The notes beneath the pieces are model-generated. The model ran no database searches and was not told where the DNA came from. It worked only from the letters and a program-made list of their open reading frames with translations. From NCBI GenBank assembly GCA_030267565.1, contig BRXU01000015.1:1053001-1117000 (forward strand): a stretch of 64,000 nt of DNA, in the 5' to 3' direction. The DNA is from Pleodorina starrii (lineage: Eukaryota; Chlorophyta; Chlorophyceae; Chlamydomonadales; Volvocaceae). The first letter of the stretch is position 1; each line of letters opens with the position of its first letter. Both the position numbers and the translations under genes were made by a program. Shown in pieces: positions 21,785-33,300 of the stretch.

Positions 21785-24579
21785 ATAGATAGGCAGATAG
21801 ATAGATAGGCAGATAGATAGATACGGGACACACGATACGATACGGTTGCAGTCGATGCGGTGCAAAGCGATACGGGTGGGGACCTAGGGTGCGGGTGGGG
21901 AAGGAAAGGGGGACCGCAGCAAAATGAATGAGGTGATCCCACCACCCAGCGGGTCGATCGGATCGGGTGGAGGCGGGGGTGGGGGTGGGGGTGGTGCCAG
22001 CCCGGCCTCCCACGGCCTCCTGCGAGGCTGACCCTCACCCCAGCATGAGGTGGGGCGCAAAGCTGGTACCGGTACGTAAGTAAGCGCAGCGAAGGAAGCC
22101 CACCCAGTGGGGGCAGGTGGGGGCTGCGACCTCGTTGTCGTGAGGCTCTTTGCGGGAGAGGAGGGACGAGGGAGAGGAGGGGCAGCAACACAGCAGTGGT
22201 GGCGCCCAGCCAGCCTGCAAGCTTGCCAGCCTGCCTGCCTGCTGCCAGACGGGCGCGAGTCACGGCTTACGAGCACCGGTGATTGCGCTGCCGCAAGCGC
22301 GCGTTCGGCCGGTTGAGTACCGGCGGGAAAACGAATGGGGAAAAGGGCGGGGGTGATGGAGAGCGGTACCCATGGCGCGTGGGTTGAGTCAATTTGGGCC
22401 TCAAACGTTAGGTGGGAGAGGAGCCCATCGTATTGCTGCCGCTGCAGCCGGGCAGGGAGGGAAACGAAGGACTCATAAAGGGGACGCCGCGGGAAGCTGC
22501 GTGGGGGGGGGGGGCGGGGGGGGGGCGGGCGGGCGCGCGGAGTCGTGCGAGGTGCCCCGTGGGGTGCCGGCCGCGTGCCGGAGGAAGAGGGGCCGACGCC
22601 CGTTTCTTCCTTGTAGACACTGGATCCGGATATGAGGGGGCCGAGGAGCCGCAAAGCCACCCGCTTCTGCCTCGAGGTCTGGTCGGGGAACGCCCCATCG
22701 CTCGTCATTAGTTGGATGGGTCGTTTTACGTCGCGGACGGTGCGGGCATTGACAGCACACGCTCGTGTCCGCTCAGCTCACCCGGATTGCGTATGACCCA
22801 TCCTGCACAGCTTGCTCAGCGGGTTCGGCCCCCGCGGAGAGATGGCCCGCGTACCCATGGCTTCCCACCCAGTCAGCCAGCCAGCCAGCCAGCCAGCCAA
22901 GCAGTGCGTCAGTGCGCTCTCACAGGTCGCCACCCCACCTAGAATGTCATATTTACAGCTCACACGGCTCACCCTCCCCTGTCCTCCCCCCACCGACCCA
23001 CACACAGCACACCCACACACGATGCGGTGCGGTGCTGTTACCGGTGGACCGCGCCAGGTGCCAGCGGCGCAATGCGCAGTTCCTTCTCAGGATAAAGCAC
23101 ACACAGGGGTCTTTGTTCACCCTCCTTCCTTGGGTTAGGGCGTGGGGGGGGGGTAAACTTGTGTCAAGCAACGCACGCGGTGCTCTGTCCAAGTTCCAAC
23201 CGCTGGCGAACAGGTCAGTTCTCAGTTAGTGGGGGATGATGATGACGCTCAGCCCCAAATTCCCAATGCGGCTGCATGCGTGTCACATTTTGATACAACG
23301 GCAAACAGCCGAGACAGGTGGGGGCATACATACACGCGTTGCGTGCCTATGGAAACAAAACCTTGTACACACATACAAGAACGGTACGGTGCACGGAAAG
23401 CACATTCGCACGGCAGTTCATGAGTTTGCGCAGCTGTGCAGGTTGACCCGAACCGATCCTCCGGCGGCAAGCACTATTCGAAACCATGTGTACAGCATAT
23501 GTACTAGCGTACGGCATCAGTTTACCCATCACATCAATCATGCCACCCTGCCAAGTGCCAACCCTTCTGCGGACTGGCTCCCGTCCAGCGCGTGTCGTGT
23601 CGTCGCGTGTGTGTATGCGTGTGCGTGTCGTGCCTCATGCGTGGTGTGTGCTCACATAGCCCCTCGCTCGCCCCCCTCCGTCTCCAATTCCGTGTTTCCG
23701 TGTTCTTGCCGCTCGCCCGCTCGCCACCGGGTCTGCGAATGAATACCCTGCGCTGCCACACACGCGCCCGCCGTCCCCAATTTGACCGAAATCTTTTATT
23801 TCATGGGCCGCCTGCCTGCTTGCCTGCCTTGCTGCTCCGTCCATCCATCCGTTCACCCCCCTCCGTGTGTCCAACGGCGACTGATCGCTACCAGGGGAAC
23901 AGCCACAACCGCCACCGCCATCGCGCGTCTTATGAAGGTACACTGCGGTAAACTGTGGCAACGGCCGCACGACACAGCACGACACAGCAGCCCTCCGCCG
24001 GCCATCCGGACATCAAGCAGCCGTCCAGGCGACGCCCGCCAAGCAGCAAGCCAGCAACTGTCACTTCCTCACCGTTTGCCATTATCGATTACCGATCACA
24101 ACCGATACTATGGCCCTGCGGGCGCCCGCCGCCCGGAAAATAATATTGCGGGCGCTTGCTTACTCAGCATATACGTCCACACATATACATAAACACACAC
24201 GCGCGCCTCCCATTCCACACACATTGCACCTTGCGCCAGGCGCGCATACGCGCCACCGCCGCCCCAGGGTCTGGAGCCCTCTGTAGCTACGACAATCAAC
24301 AACAGCAGCATGCCACCCCCGCCTCCGCCCCTTTCTGCCATCCGGGCCGCGGCGGCGATCCGCTCTCCAACCCCAGCCCCCACCCCGCTTCGCGAGAAGC
24401 TATCGGCTACCGCCGACTGCAAGCAGCATTGTCCCAACCAGCAGCAAATCACGTCATTGTGGTGATTGACAGCTCTGTGTCATGTGGGTCCGCGTGAGCT
24501 GCACGCACAACAACACGCACAACACCTCGCCGCTGCCGTATACATGTATGTGCGACAGCCGGCGGGATACCGTATATAA

Positions 24580-24692
24580 CATCATCATCATCATCATCAT
24601 CATTATCATCATCATTATCATCATCAGCGTCATCCATCCACCCACCCATCCATTCATCCACCCATCCATCCATTCATCCATCCATGCAGGCA
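24580..24692. repeat. (ATC)n/(CATC)n compound microsatellite
   Basis: About 15 ATC/ATT trinucleotides followed by CATC/CCAT tetranucleotides. Confidence 0.9.
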
Positions 24693-25076
24693 TGCATGCG
24701 CGGCGGCCATGTCGGCCGGTAGTTGTGTTCTCTCCCCCCCCCCGTGGATATCCCCCCCAGACTCGCCGCTGTCGAAGGGTGATCGCGTCGCGCTGCGCCA
24801 CGACGTCACGGCGGTGGTGCGCGGCGAAACGCGGTGGTGCGCGAACGGCCAACGGCACGCGGCGCGCTTGCTCCCTCTCCCTCTCTCTCCTCAGCCATGC
24901 ATGGCGGCCGCCGCCGCCATCACCACCACTGCCACAACCACCCCGCATTCGTCCATCTCCGCCCCTCACCTCCTCCGTCACCTCCCAATCGCGCTAGGAA
25001 CCCCACGCCCGCGCCACTCACCCCCCTCCTCTCCCAACTGCCCAACTACCCTCGCCAGGCCACCCCAACACCCCCC

Positions 25077-25204
25077 TTGGTCTGGCGGCGACGCGGTCGC
25101 TGCGCTTTCCAGCTCGGTAAGGTTACAGCTATGTTCGGTAAGTACCGTATTGCTGGGTTCCGGGCCCGTTCGCCAACGCCGTCTCCGTCTCCGCTGCGGT
25201 ATCT
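25077..25204 (-). repeat. dispersed repeat element, copy 2
   Basis: Reverse complement of the element at 5336-5468: it reads GATACCGCAGCGGAGACGGA on the - strand, then GAACCCAGCAATACGGTACTTACCG, TGTAACCTTACCGAGCTG and GCGACCGCGTCGCCGCCAGACC (each shown in part). It lies just downstream of the stop of the gene at 25241-29411, in sense orientation. Confidence 0.75.
25123..25127 (-). promoter_or_regulatory. TGTAA polyadenylation signal inside a repeat copy
   Basis: TGTAA on the - strand, about 115 bp beyond the stop at 25241, within the conserved core of the dispersed element. It is the nearest candidate poly(A) signal for that gene. Confidence 0.5.
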
Positions 25205-25240
25205 TCTGCTTACCCCTTATCCCCCGCCCCCTGACCCCTT

Positions 25241-28200
25241 CTACCCCTTCTGCCCGCCCTCCCCGCCCTGCGTGTTGCCCTCCGCCCCTATGCTGTCCAT
25301 GGCCTCAAAGTTGCGTTGCCGGGCTCCGCTGCGCTCCAATCGGCCCAACAGCTTCACCGCCTCCATCTCCGAATCGCTCATGGGCGCCCCCTCCGCCTTC
25401 ACCAGGTGCCGCATGGCCGCCTGGTTCTGAGCCATGCGGACCTACACACGAGGGACGGAGAGGGCCGGGCGGGGAGCAGGGAGCCAGCGGGGGGGCGGGG
25501 GGGGCAGGGGATTGGGATCTAGGGGATGGGCTGCGCGGGGGCCGGGGACGGGAGCAGACGCAGGTCTTCGCTGAGTGCGCGCGTGCGTGCTTGTGTGCGC
25601 ATGTGTGTGTGCTTGTGCCTGGATGAGTGCGTGCGTGTGCGTGTGTGTGCGTCACCACTCCGATTCCCCCCACGTTCACTCCGCTCTGACCCGGCCCACC
25701 CGCCTTACTCGCAAGTTGGCCTCCGCTGCGGCCCGCGGCAGTACGTAGTTGGCCGCATCCACCAGCCGGATGCCCCGACATGGATCCAGATCCGTAACCT
25801 GCTTGCCGCCCGTCTGCCAGTTGTCCAGCGGCGGGAGCGGCACGGGCAGCAGCGGAGTCAGGCCGGCCAGACCTGCGAGGGGCCACACAGCGGGGGCGGC
25901 AGCGGGAGCGGCAGAGGGAGCGGGAGCGGGACGGGGGTGGTGGTGGGTACTAAGGACGACACCGCAGCTGAGGCACGGAGGGTGTGGTGGCGCTGATGGT
26001 GGAGGGGTTGAGGGTGTGTGTGCGTGCGCGGAGAGCTTGGGAGCGGGCGGACGGAACGGAACGGAACGGAAAGCGGCTCCTGGATCCATGTACCGATGTG
26101 GGGATCAATCGATGCTTTGCGATCGGCTCTTTTGCCGCCGCGACGCGGGCGCGGCGCGCCGGGACGAGCCTCAGCGGGGGTACACCGCAAGACCGCATGC
26201 TTGCGGGCCGCGATGGGTTGGGGCTTGGGGGTGCTGCACCGCTGCGGTGACCGACACCCGGGAACGGAGGCGGGGCAGGTAGAGCTAGGCAGCAGGGACA
26301 CGCCGGACACGGCAGTAAGCAAGCGCGGAAAGGGAGGCGAAGGGCGCAGAAGGATGTAGTAGGATCGACGGCCGCGAGCGCGCGCGCGTTAAGAGAGAAA
26401 GAGAGGAAATGCGGGAGAGAAAGATGGGACGCGAGGGCTCTCACCCGGCTCGGCCTTCTTGGGCGCGCTCGCGGCGGCGGCGGCGCCGCCGCCCGGATGT
26501 CCCGCCATCCGGATGTTTCGGAGCTGCGAAATGGCGTCGCCAAGGCCCGTCCCCGCCAGGTTCTCCAGGCCGCTGAGCGGTACGGCAGAGTGGCCGGCGG
26601 CAGCGCCAGGCGAGGTCGGGCAGCCGCCGCTGCCGCCGGCACCGCCAAGGAAGCCACCAACCCCTCCGCTGCCGCCGCCACCACTAAGGCCGCTGCCGCC
26701 AGCACCAATAAGGCCGCTGCCAACGTTGGCGCCAATGCCGCCGCTGCCGCCGCCGCTACCAAGGCCGGCGAGACCGCCGCCGCCAATGCCGCCAATGCCG
26801 ACAGACGTTTCCCCGGCGGCCTGCACCAGGTAGCCCAGAGTCGCCAGCGTCGACGACGGCGCCGCCTCGGCGGCGGCGGCGGCGGCGGCAGCGGCGGTAG
26901 CAGCAGCGGCGGCGGCGGCGGCGGCGGCGCCGCCGCTGTTGTGCCGGAAGCTGCTCCCGAGTCCCGCCTTGAGAAGAGGCGCCGAGTGGCTGGCACCGGA
27001 GGACTGAGCGATGCGAGCCAACGCGGGGTTCGGACTGGCGGGGCCGTCCGGCGGCGGCCCGCCGCCGCGCAGGGCCGCCCGCGCGGGGGATGCGCCCAAG
27101 CTGCCGCTGTTCGGCGAGCCGCCGCCGCCGCCGGATCCCGTCAACGACATTCGACGGGGCATGCGCATAATGTTCGACAGCACGACCGCCGCGGCGGATC
27201 CATGATCGTCATTATAACCCAACGTCAATGAGGTCCGGCGGGTTCGACCCATAGGGCCCTTGCCTCCTCCGCACGCCGCCGCGCCGGCGGGCCCGCCGGC
27301 GGCGCCGGGCCCTATCGCCGGAAGGGCAGTGTCGCCGCCGCTGATGCTCGCCCGGCGGCGACCGACCACCTCGCCGCCGCCGCCGCCGCCGCCGGCGCCG
27401 CCGTCACTCGGGTGCGTTCGCCCGACGGCGGGCAGCGCGCCGCGGCGCTCGCGGCCATTGGACATCCCGACGGGCGTGCTGGCGCCGCTGCCGTTCCGTC
27501 GTGCGACACTGTCCTGTCGAAGCTGAGCCGCGTTGCGCCGGTGGTGCGAACCACGCCCGCCACTGGGCGTCCCCGGCGACGACGGCGAGTGTTGGACGTA
27601 GTCGACGTCGCCGCCGCCCGCCGCGTCGATCTCCGCCCCCAGTTCCAAGCTGCCACTGAGGGAGCCTACACGGGGGGCCACAGGGCACCGAGACAAACAC
27701 ACACTGACACACCCCGATGCGCACACGCGCCGCGCCAGTTTTATTCATAGTTTTGTCGTACTAGTACGACAATGAAGATATTTTAGATATACACGCGCGC
27801 ACGCACACCAAACACGCCGGTTGCGGCAGCGCGACGCGCGTCGGCGACCGGCGTATGCATGCCCGTTTGCTGTGGAGGAGACCCACGGGTCGGTTCCTGC
27901 GTCGTGCCGGTACGGCGGGTCGGCGGCCAGCGGCCCCTCGCTCACTCGCGCGGTCGAGAGATGCCCCGCTCGCGGCTCGCCCTCCCGCCCCCGCCGCAAC
28001 CGGCCCATCCCGGCGCGACGCCCAACCGGCATGTCTGACGCATGCGTGCGCCCCTGACAAGACACGGCCTGGCGCCGAGCCCCAACCAGGCCTTCTGGCC
28101 GCCCTCACCCCCTCGCCCGTAGCCACCCCCGATCCCCCCCGCCGCCCCCGATCCCCCCCGCCGCCCCCGACCCCCGCCGCTCTCGCACCCGCGACGCCTG

Positions 28201-29411
28201 ATAGCTGTTGCTGCATGTTCGAGGGCAGCTCGTTCAATGCGGGGCCGATGGCGGGGCGGTAGAAGGCCGCCCGAGCAGCTTGGCTACCCTGCGGGGTGGC
28301 GATAGAGCGGAGTGGGGTAGGGTGCTGTGGAGCGGGGTAAGGCGGGGTGAGGTGTCAGCAGGGGTATCTGGCCTCAGCCCCCTCAGCCCGCCTCCCAATT
28401 GGGTCGATTCCACTTCCCAGGTTCCCACCCCACCACTTCCCACTCGCCACACCCGCGCGCACCACGTACCCAGAGCTGCACCCGGTGCTACCCTGACTGG
28501 CTGGCTGGCTGGCATAACCCTATGGCCTGTCGCAGCGGCACAGCGACCCATTGACCCACGTGCGGTTCATAGCCGTCCGCCCATCCGCCCATCCGCCCAT
28601 CCCGCCGTCCGCCCATCCAGCCCTCCATCCGGACCCCTCAGGGGACCCCCTGAGGGCCAACGACTCGAGGCCCGGCTCCTCTCCCGATTGTCGCTCAGCC
28701 CCCGACTCCGCCCCCGACCCGGGCCCCCGAGCGGGAGATCTGCGCCTCAGCCCCCACCCTTCCCCACCCACGCGCCCACACGACCCAGCCATACACACAC
28801 GCACCAGTCCGTTCTCCAGCTCCTGCTCGTCGATGCGCGTCACCGCGGCGGGCGTGACAATGTGGTGAGGCCGCATGTGGCCAAACATCTTGTCCAGGAC
28901 CTCGCGGCCGTTCTGGCGGTTGGAAGCGGCCTTCCCCTTGAAGGAGGGCTCGCGGGAGCTGACACCGACGCCTGCCGCGGGTTTGCAGCAAGGCAAAATG
29001 GGGGGGAAGGGGACGGGGGGGAGGGGGAGGGGGAGGGCCAGGGGCGTGAGGCGCCCCGTCGCGTCCGGGACCGGGGGCGGCCGCGCGGTGGTGTTGGCGC
29101 ACCTCGGTCCGGATGGCCATTGGCGAGGCGGTTTGTGACGCGTTTCTGCTCGCCGACTTTGCGCCAGCCATTGCTCAAAATTTCCTGGGGGTCCGCTGGC
29201 GGTGCGGGGCATACCACCTGGAGGCAGTGGAAGGGGTCGTGTACTGACTTGAGTAAATGTTTGGCGTTGTCGCAGCGGTCACGCGCAGACGGGCTCGGCG
29301 TGGTCGCTTCGTCCGGGGTAGCATGTTACGGCTCTTAGTCGCGGCTGATACCTTTTGCAGTGTTGACGCTGTTGCCAACGCCTTAGCCTTCGGTTTTTCC
29401 GTTCCATACAT
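25241..29411 (-). CDS. unrecognised Gly/Ala/Ser-rich protein
   Basis: Exons in transcription order: 29411-29352, 29217-29103, 28971-28805, 28288-28189, 27665-26445, 25872-25709 and 25441-25241. All have GT-AG borders and matching phases, totalling 2028 nt, 675 aa. The first exon (MYGTEKPKAKALATAS) is the least certain. Residues about 21-147 are ordered and charged (GWRKVGEQKRVTNRL, REVLDKMFGHMRPHHIVTP, AFYRPAIGPALNELPSNMQ). A 407-codon central exon is Gly/Ala/Ser-rich with poly-Ala runs and RRxS sites such as RRTSLTLG, RRASI and RRMSLT that look like basophilic kinase targets. The C-terminal ~120 residues are again non-repetitive (DNWQTGGKQVTDLDPCRGIR, EMEAVKLLGRLERSGARQRN). I know no family for it; an axonemal or signalling scaffold is only a guess. 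Confidence 0.7.
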
Positions 29412-30382
29412 GGCTACCCGATTTTTCCAGTCATAGTTTCCCTTTCCAAACTCGCTGCAGTGCCGGTGACACAATAATTAAGTCCATATGAAAGGTTTTC
29501 GTTTGCAAATTTAAGTTCAACAACATAATTTGCTGTGTGCTGTGACTGAGAAACAGAACGAGAGAGCAGAGCGGGGAGAGACACCGTACACGTACAGCTC
29601 GGTAAAACCTGAACGGCCACTGCTGAAAAAACATAAACTTGCGAGCCCCGATACCTGCGATTGCTCGTCTGTAGAATAACTCATCTTCTGAGTAGGTTCC
29701 ATCTGGGTTCCATGTGCTCGGTCAACCGCTCGTCGGAACGACACTCAGCGATAGATTCGACGACAGCTGGCTAGACGGCTTGGCCTACGCAGACAAAAAT
29801 AGTAGGTTCTGTGTTGCCATGCCGTTGCTCGAAGCTGCCAGCCTAGTCGCAGTGAAGGCACGGGGACGCCGACTTCAACCGCCAGATTGTCCCGATCGTC
29901 AGACGCGACCCTAACGGCAAGCCGTCCTTGTGCGGCGGCAGCAGACCGCAGTTCCTGTTGTATAGCATATTGTATGCTACATGGTTTCATGCCGCATTGG
30001 AGCTCACTGCGTACGTAGCTCTCCCCACACCTCGTCATGCCAGTTGCCATCATAACAAAGTCTGCCACCAAACTTATCACGAAACGTACACATTCTTCAC
30101 AAGTTCTCAGTTTAGCTGGCCACAATGGTGATTGCACATGGTCGTCGCTTCGTTAAGGCCCGCTCGGCATCGTGCCTGGACGTTCACAGTCTCACGGACC
30201 CACATTCCTACACGTCCACAGCGGTTCATAGCCGACCCTGACGCCTCTCACCCCGGGAACGAGCCGGCCGCAGCGCCGCTAACACGCCTGACCTCGCTGC
30301 CGGGGTGGGCAACCCGCCGGTCCAATCGCACGGCGTGCACCCTCCGAGCTCCCCTCCCCTGCCCTCCCCTCGCGGGCGGGGT
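29412..30382. other. intergenic region, no gene recognised
   Basis: Lies between the start of the unrecognised gene and the stop of the ligase gene, both on the - strand. The stretch at 29455-29640 is lower in GC than its surroundings and could be promoter DNA of the former. No conserved ORF was seen. Confidence 0.5.
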
Positions 30383-33300
30383 TTAGACCCGCTCCCTCGT
30401 CTCGGACCAGAACCGCCCCCAGAACTCGGGCTCCCTCATCACCTGGACGCCCCGGGCCGCCGCCAGCGCCGGCTTGCGCGCCCCCCCATCAGCGCCCACC
30501 AGCAGGACCTGGTTGGGGGTTTGAGAGGGGGGTTGGAAGGGGGGTTGAGAGGGTTGAGAGAGGGTGGGCTTTGCGGCCGTTTTTGGTGATGTGGACGGGC
30601 GGGCGAGCGAGTGGGGGACGGAGTGGGCCGCGGGGAAAGAGATGGCGGGCGGGAGAGGGTATTGGGGGCAGAGGCGCAGCGGGTGTGGGGTGTGGGGTGT
30701 GGGTGGCAGTGTGTCGCGCACGACCAACAGGCAGTTACCCCATGGAGTGCCACACTCGCCCCCTCTTATTGCGTCCCCCGTCAGGCGGTTGTCTGGGGGG
30801 CGCTCCGCAGCCCTGCGGCTCCCTCCCAACCCAGCGCGCGCCGCGTAGTGGGCCCCCACCGATGTACCGGTAGTGGCAACGGCACCGCACAACCGCACAA
30901 CCCCAAGTGAACCGCACAACCGCACAACCCAAGTGAGCCACACAACCGCACAACCCAAGTGAGCCGCACAACCGCAAGGCCACACCCTCCCCAGGGCACC
31001 CGAAACCATACCCAGATTACCCACACCCACACCCACCACCTCACCTCCGTGTCCCTCTTGACCGCCGAGTGGAACTGCCCGCCCGCCTCCTCCAGCAACC
31101 GCTGCAACGACCAACCAACGGCCAACCAGCAACGACAACGGAAAACAAATCGCATCAGCTGACGGGACCTCATTACGGACGAAGCTGGGGACACGGGCTG
31201 AGCTGGCGAAGCGGGAGCGGGATGGGGGATGGGGGACGGGCAGGACCGGTGGTGGCGGCGAACCAGGGCTGGCGAGCTGCCCTTCCCCCCCACAGCGGAG
31301 GGGAGTCACACGGCGGCAGCGCAACGGTCGGCGCCAGCAGCCCCTGGCCACCCCGGCGGCGGCTCCTCCCGGCGGCAATCTCACACCCTCGCACTCACGC
31401 TTCACCCCTTAGGTCCCAGCCGTCCGATCCTCAGCGCTCCGCAAGGCCCACCCGCCCACCCATCCGCCCAGCCACCCACCCTAAAATCGTTGCGTGACAG
31501 TTCGCCTCCGTGGGGACCCTGCGCGGGCCGGGGTGCGGTCAGTGCGGGCCGGTCAGGTCGATTCGGTTAGGGCAGATCGTTTCGGGCACTGGGGGGCGGG
31601 TAACTGTGCGGCCGGTTGGTGGATGCAGTGCGTTGGAAGGTGAGGTCGTCGCAGCGGGTGCTGTCGTGCCGGCAGTGGGTGGGGACGTAAGGTAGGGTAG
31701 AGGGTAGGACCGGTGCGAGGGGGGGCTAGCACCACCTTCCCCTGCTTCCCCCTCCTCGCCCCCACGTCCTCACACTCCTCCCCTCCTCTCTCTCACCCTC
31801 CCACCGTCCTTCGCCCTCCGGCCCCTCCCGATATCCCCGGCGCAAGGGCCCTCCCTTTCCGCCCCCCTCCCTTCCCTCTAACTTTCCCACACCTTCCCCA
31901 AATCTCCCCCCCCCACACGGCCCTTCCCCCCAGTCCTCACCTGCAGCGTGCCCGTCACGCACACCCTCAGGCCCGCCACGCCGACCATCCCCGGACCCGA
32001 GCGACCCGCCGCCACCTCCACCTCAGCCTCCACCGCCGCAGCCTCTTGGACCTCCCGCGGCCCCCCAGAGGCGGCAGGCAGAGGCGGCCCCCCAGAGGCG
32101 GCAGGCAGAGGCGGCCCCCCAGAGGCGGCGGGCAGAGGCGGCCCCCCAGAGGCGGCGGGCAGAGGCGGCCCCCCAGAGGCGGCAGGCGGAGGTGCCGGGC
32201 CCGCGGGCCCCCCCGCGATGCACTCCACCCCCGCGTCCCGAAGGCGGCGGATGAGGTCGCGGTTGGGCAGTCGGTTGAACCACTCGGCGACGCTGCCGGC
32301 CACTGCAGGGCCCACACCTGACCAACCGACCGGACAGGGAGGGCGGGTGGAGCGGGCCAGACAAGGTATCGCAACGAGGGGGCGTTTGACCGGGGGGTGG
32401 GGGAGGAGACGCCGATGGCAGTGACCCCTCCGGGTAGGGGCGAAACCACGAGCCGCAGCCAAGGGGACTGAGGCGAGGGAGGGGTGAAACCCTTCCCTAC
32501 CACTGTCAGCACCGTCACCGCGCCGGTCACCACCACCCAATCCGCCCCCACCAACACCACTAACCAGCCCTGCCCTCCCCCTCACACACGCTCTAAGCCT
32601 CCCTGCCCTCCCTCACCCGCCGCCTGCTCGATCCCCTCCGGGGTTGCCGCCGCCAGCTGGTCCAGGGAGGGGAATGCAGCCCCCAGCGCCGCCGCCGCCG
32701 CCTCCCCCACCAGTCGGATGTTGAGTCCCCGCAGCAGCACGGAGGCGGGCAGGCGGCGGGAGGAGTCCAGGGAGGCGGTCAGGGAGGCGATGCGCGCGGG
32801 GCCGAAGCCGGGCAGCGACTCCAGGGAGGACTGAGGGGGGAGAGAGGGAGAAGGGAGGTTGTGGTTGGGGGAGAGGCGGATGGGGGCAAGGCGGTTGGGG
32901 GTGAGGCGGATGGGAATTGGGAGAGGCGGAGAGCGGCGGTTTGGTTCTCCCACCGTCCGCAGCCCGCCCCTCGCCCCCCGCCCTGGCGCCCGCTGACCCC
33001 CACCCCCACCCCGAGCCCGACCTTGTCCAGATTGTAAAAGTCGGGTATGTCCCTGATGAGCCCCGCCGCCATCAGCTGCCCCACCACCCCCTTGGACACG
33101 TGGGAGCCCTTGAGGCACACAGCCGCGAAGTGGAGTAGCTGGGAGGGAGGGGCGGGGGGGGGGGGAGGCGAGGAGGGGGGAGAGGGAGGGTGTATGGGTC
33201 TGTTAGTGGGCAAATAGAGGGAGGGGGCAGGCGGGAAGGGGAGGGGGCAAGAGGGCGGCAGGAAGGGGACGTTGGGAGAGGAATGAGCGCGAGCCGGGAG

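Larger units (their letters stand above)
21785..25240. other. gene-poor intergenic region with simple repeats
   Basis: Lies between the 3' ends of GT77 copy B (+) and the unrecognised gene (-). It contains a GATA tract (21781-21830), a G-rich run (22500-22535), an ATC/CATC tract (24580-24692) and a dispersed repeat copy at its right end. No ORF with recognisable conservation or splice-consistent exons was found on either strand. Confidence 0.5.

Noticed and set aside
28695..29171. Start at MAGAKSASRNASQ for the gene at 25241-29411
   Set aside because: That frame ends at the donor in phase 0, but the next exon needs one carried base. The neighbouring frame (NGWRKVGEQKRV) joins correctly.
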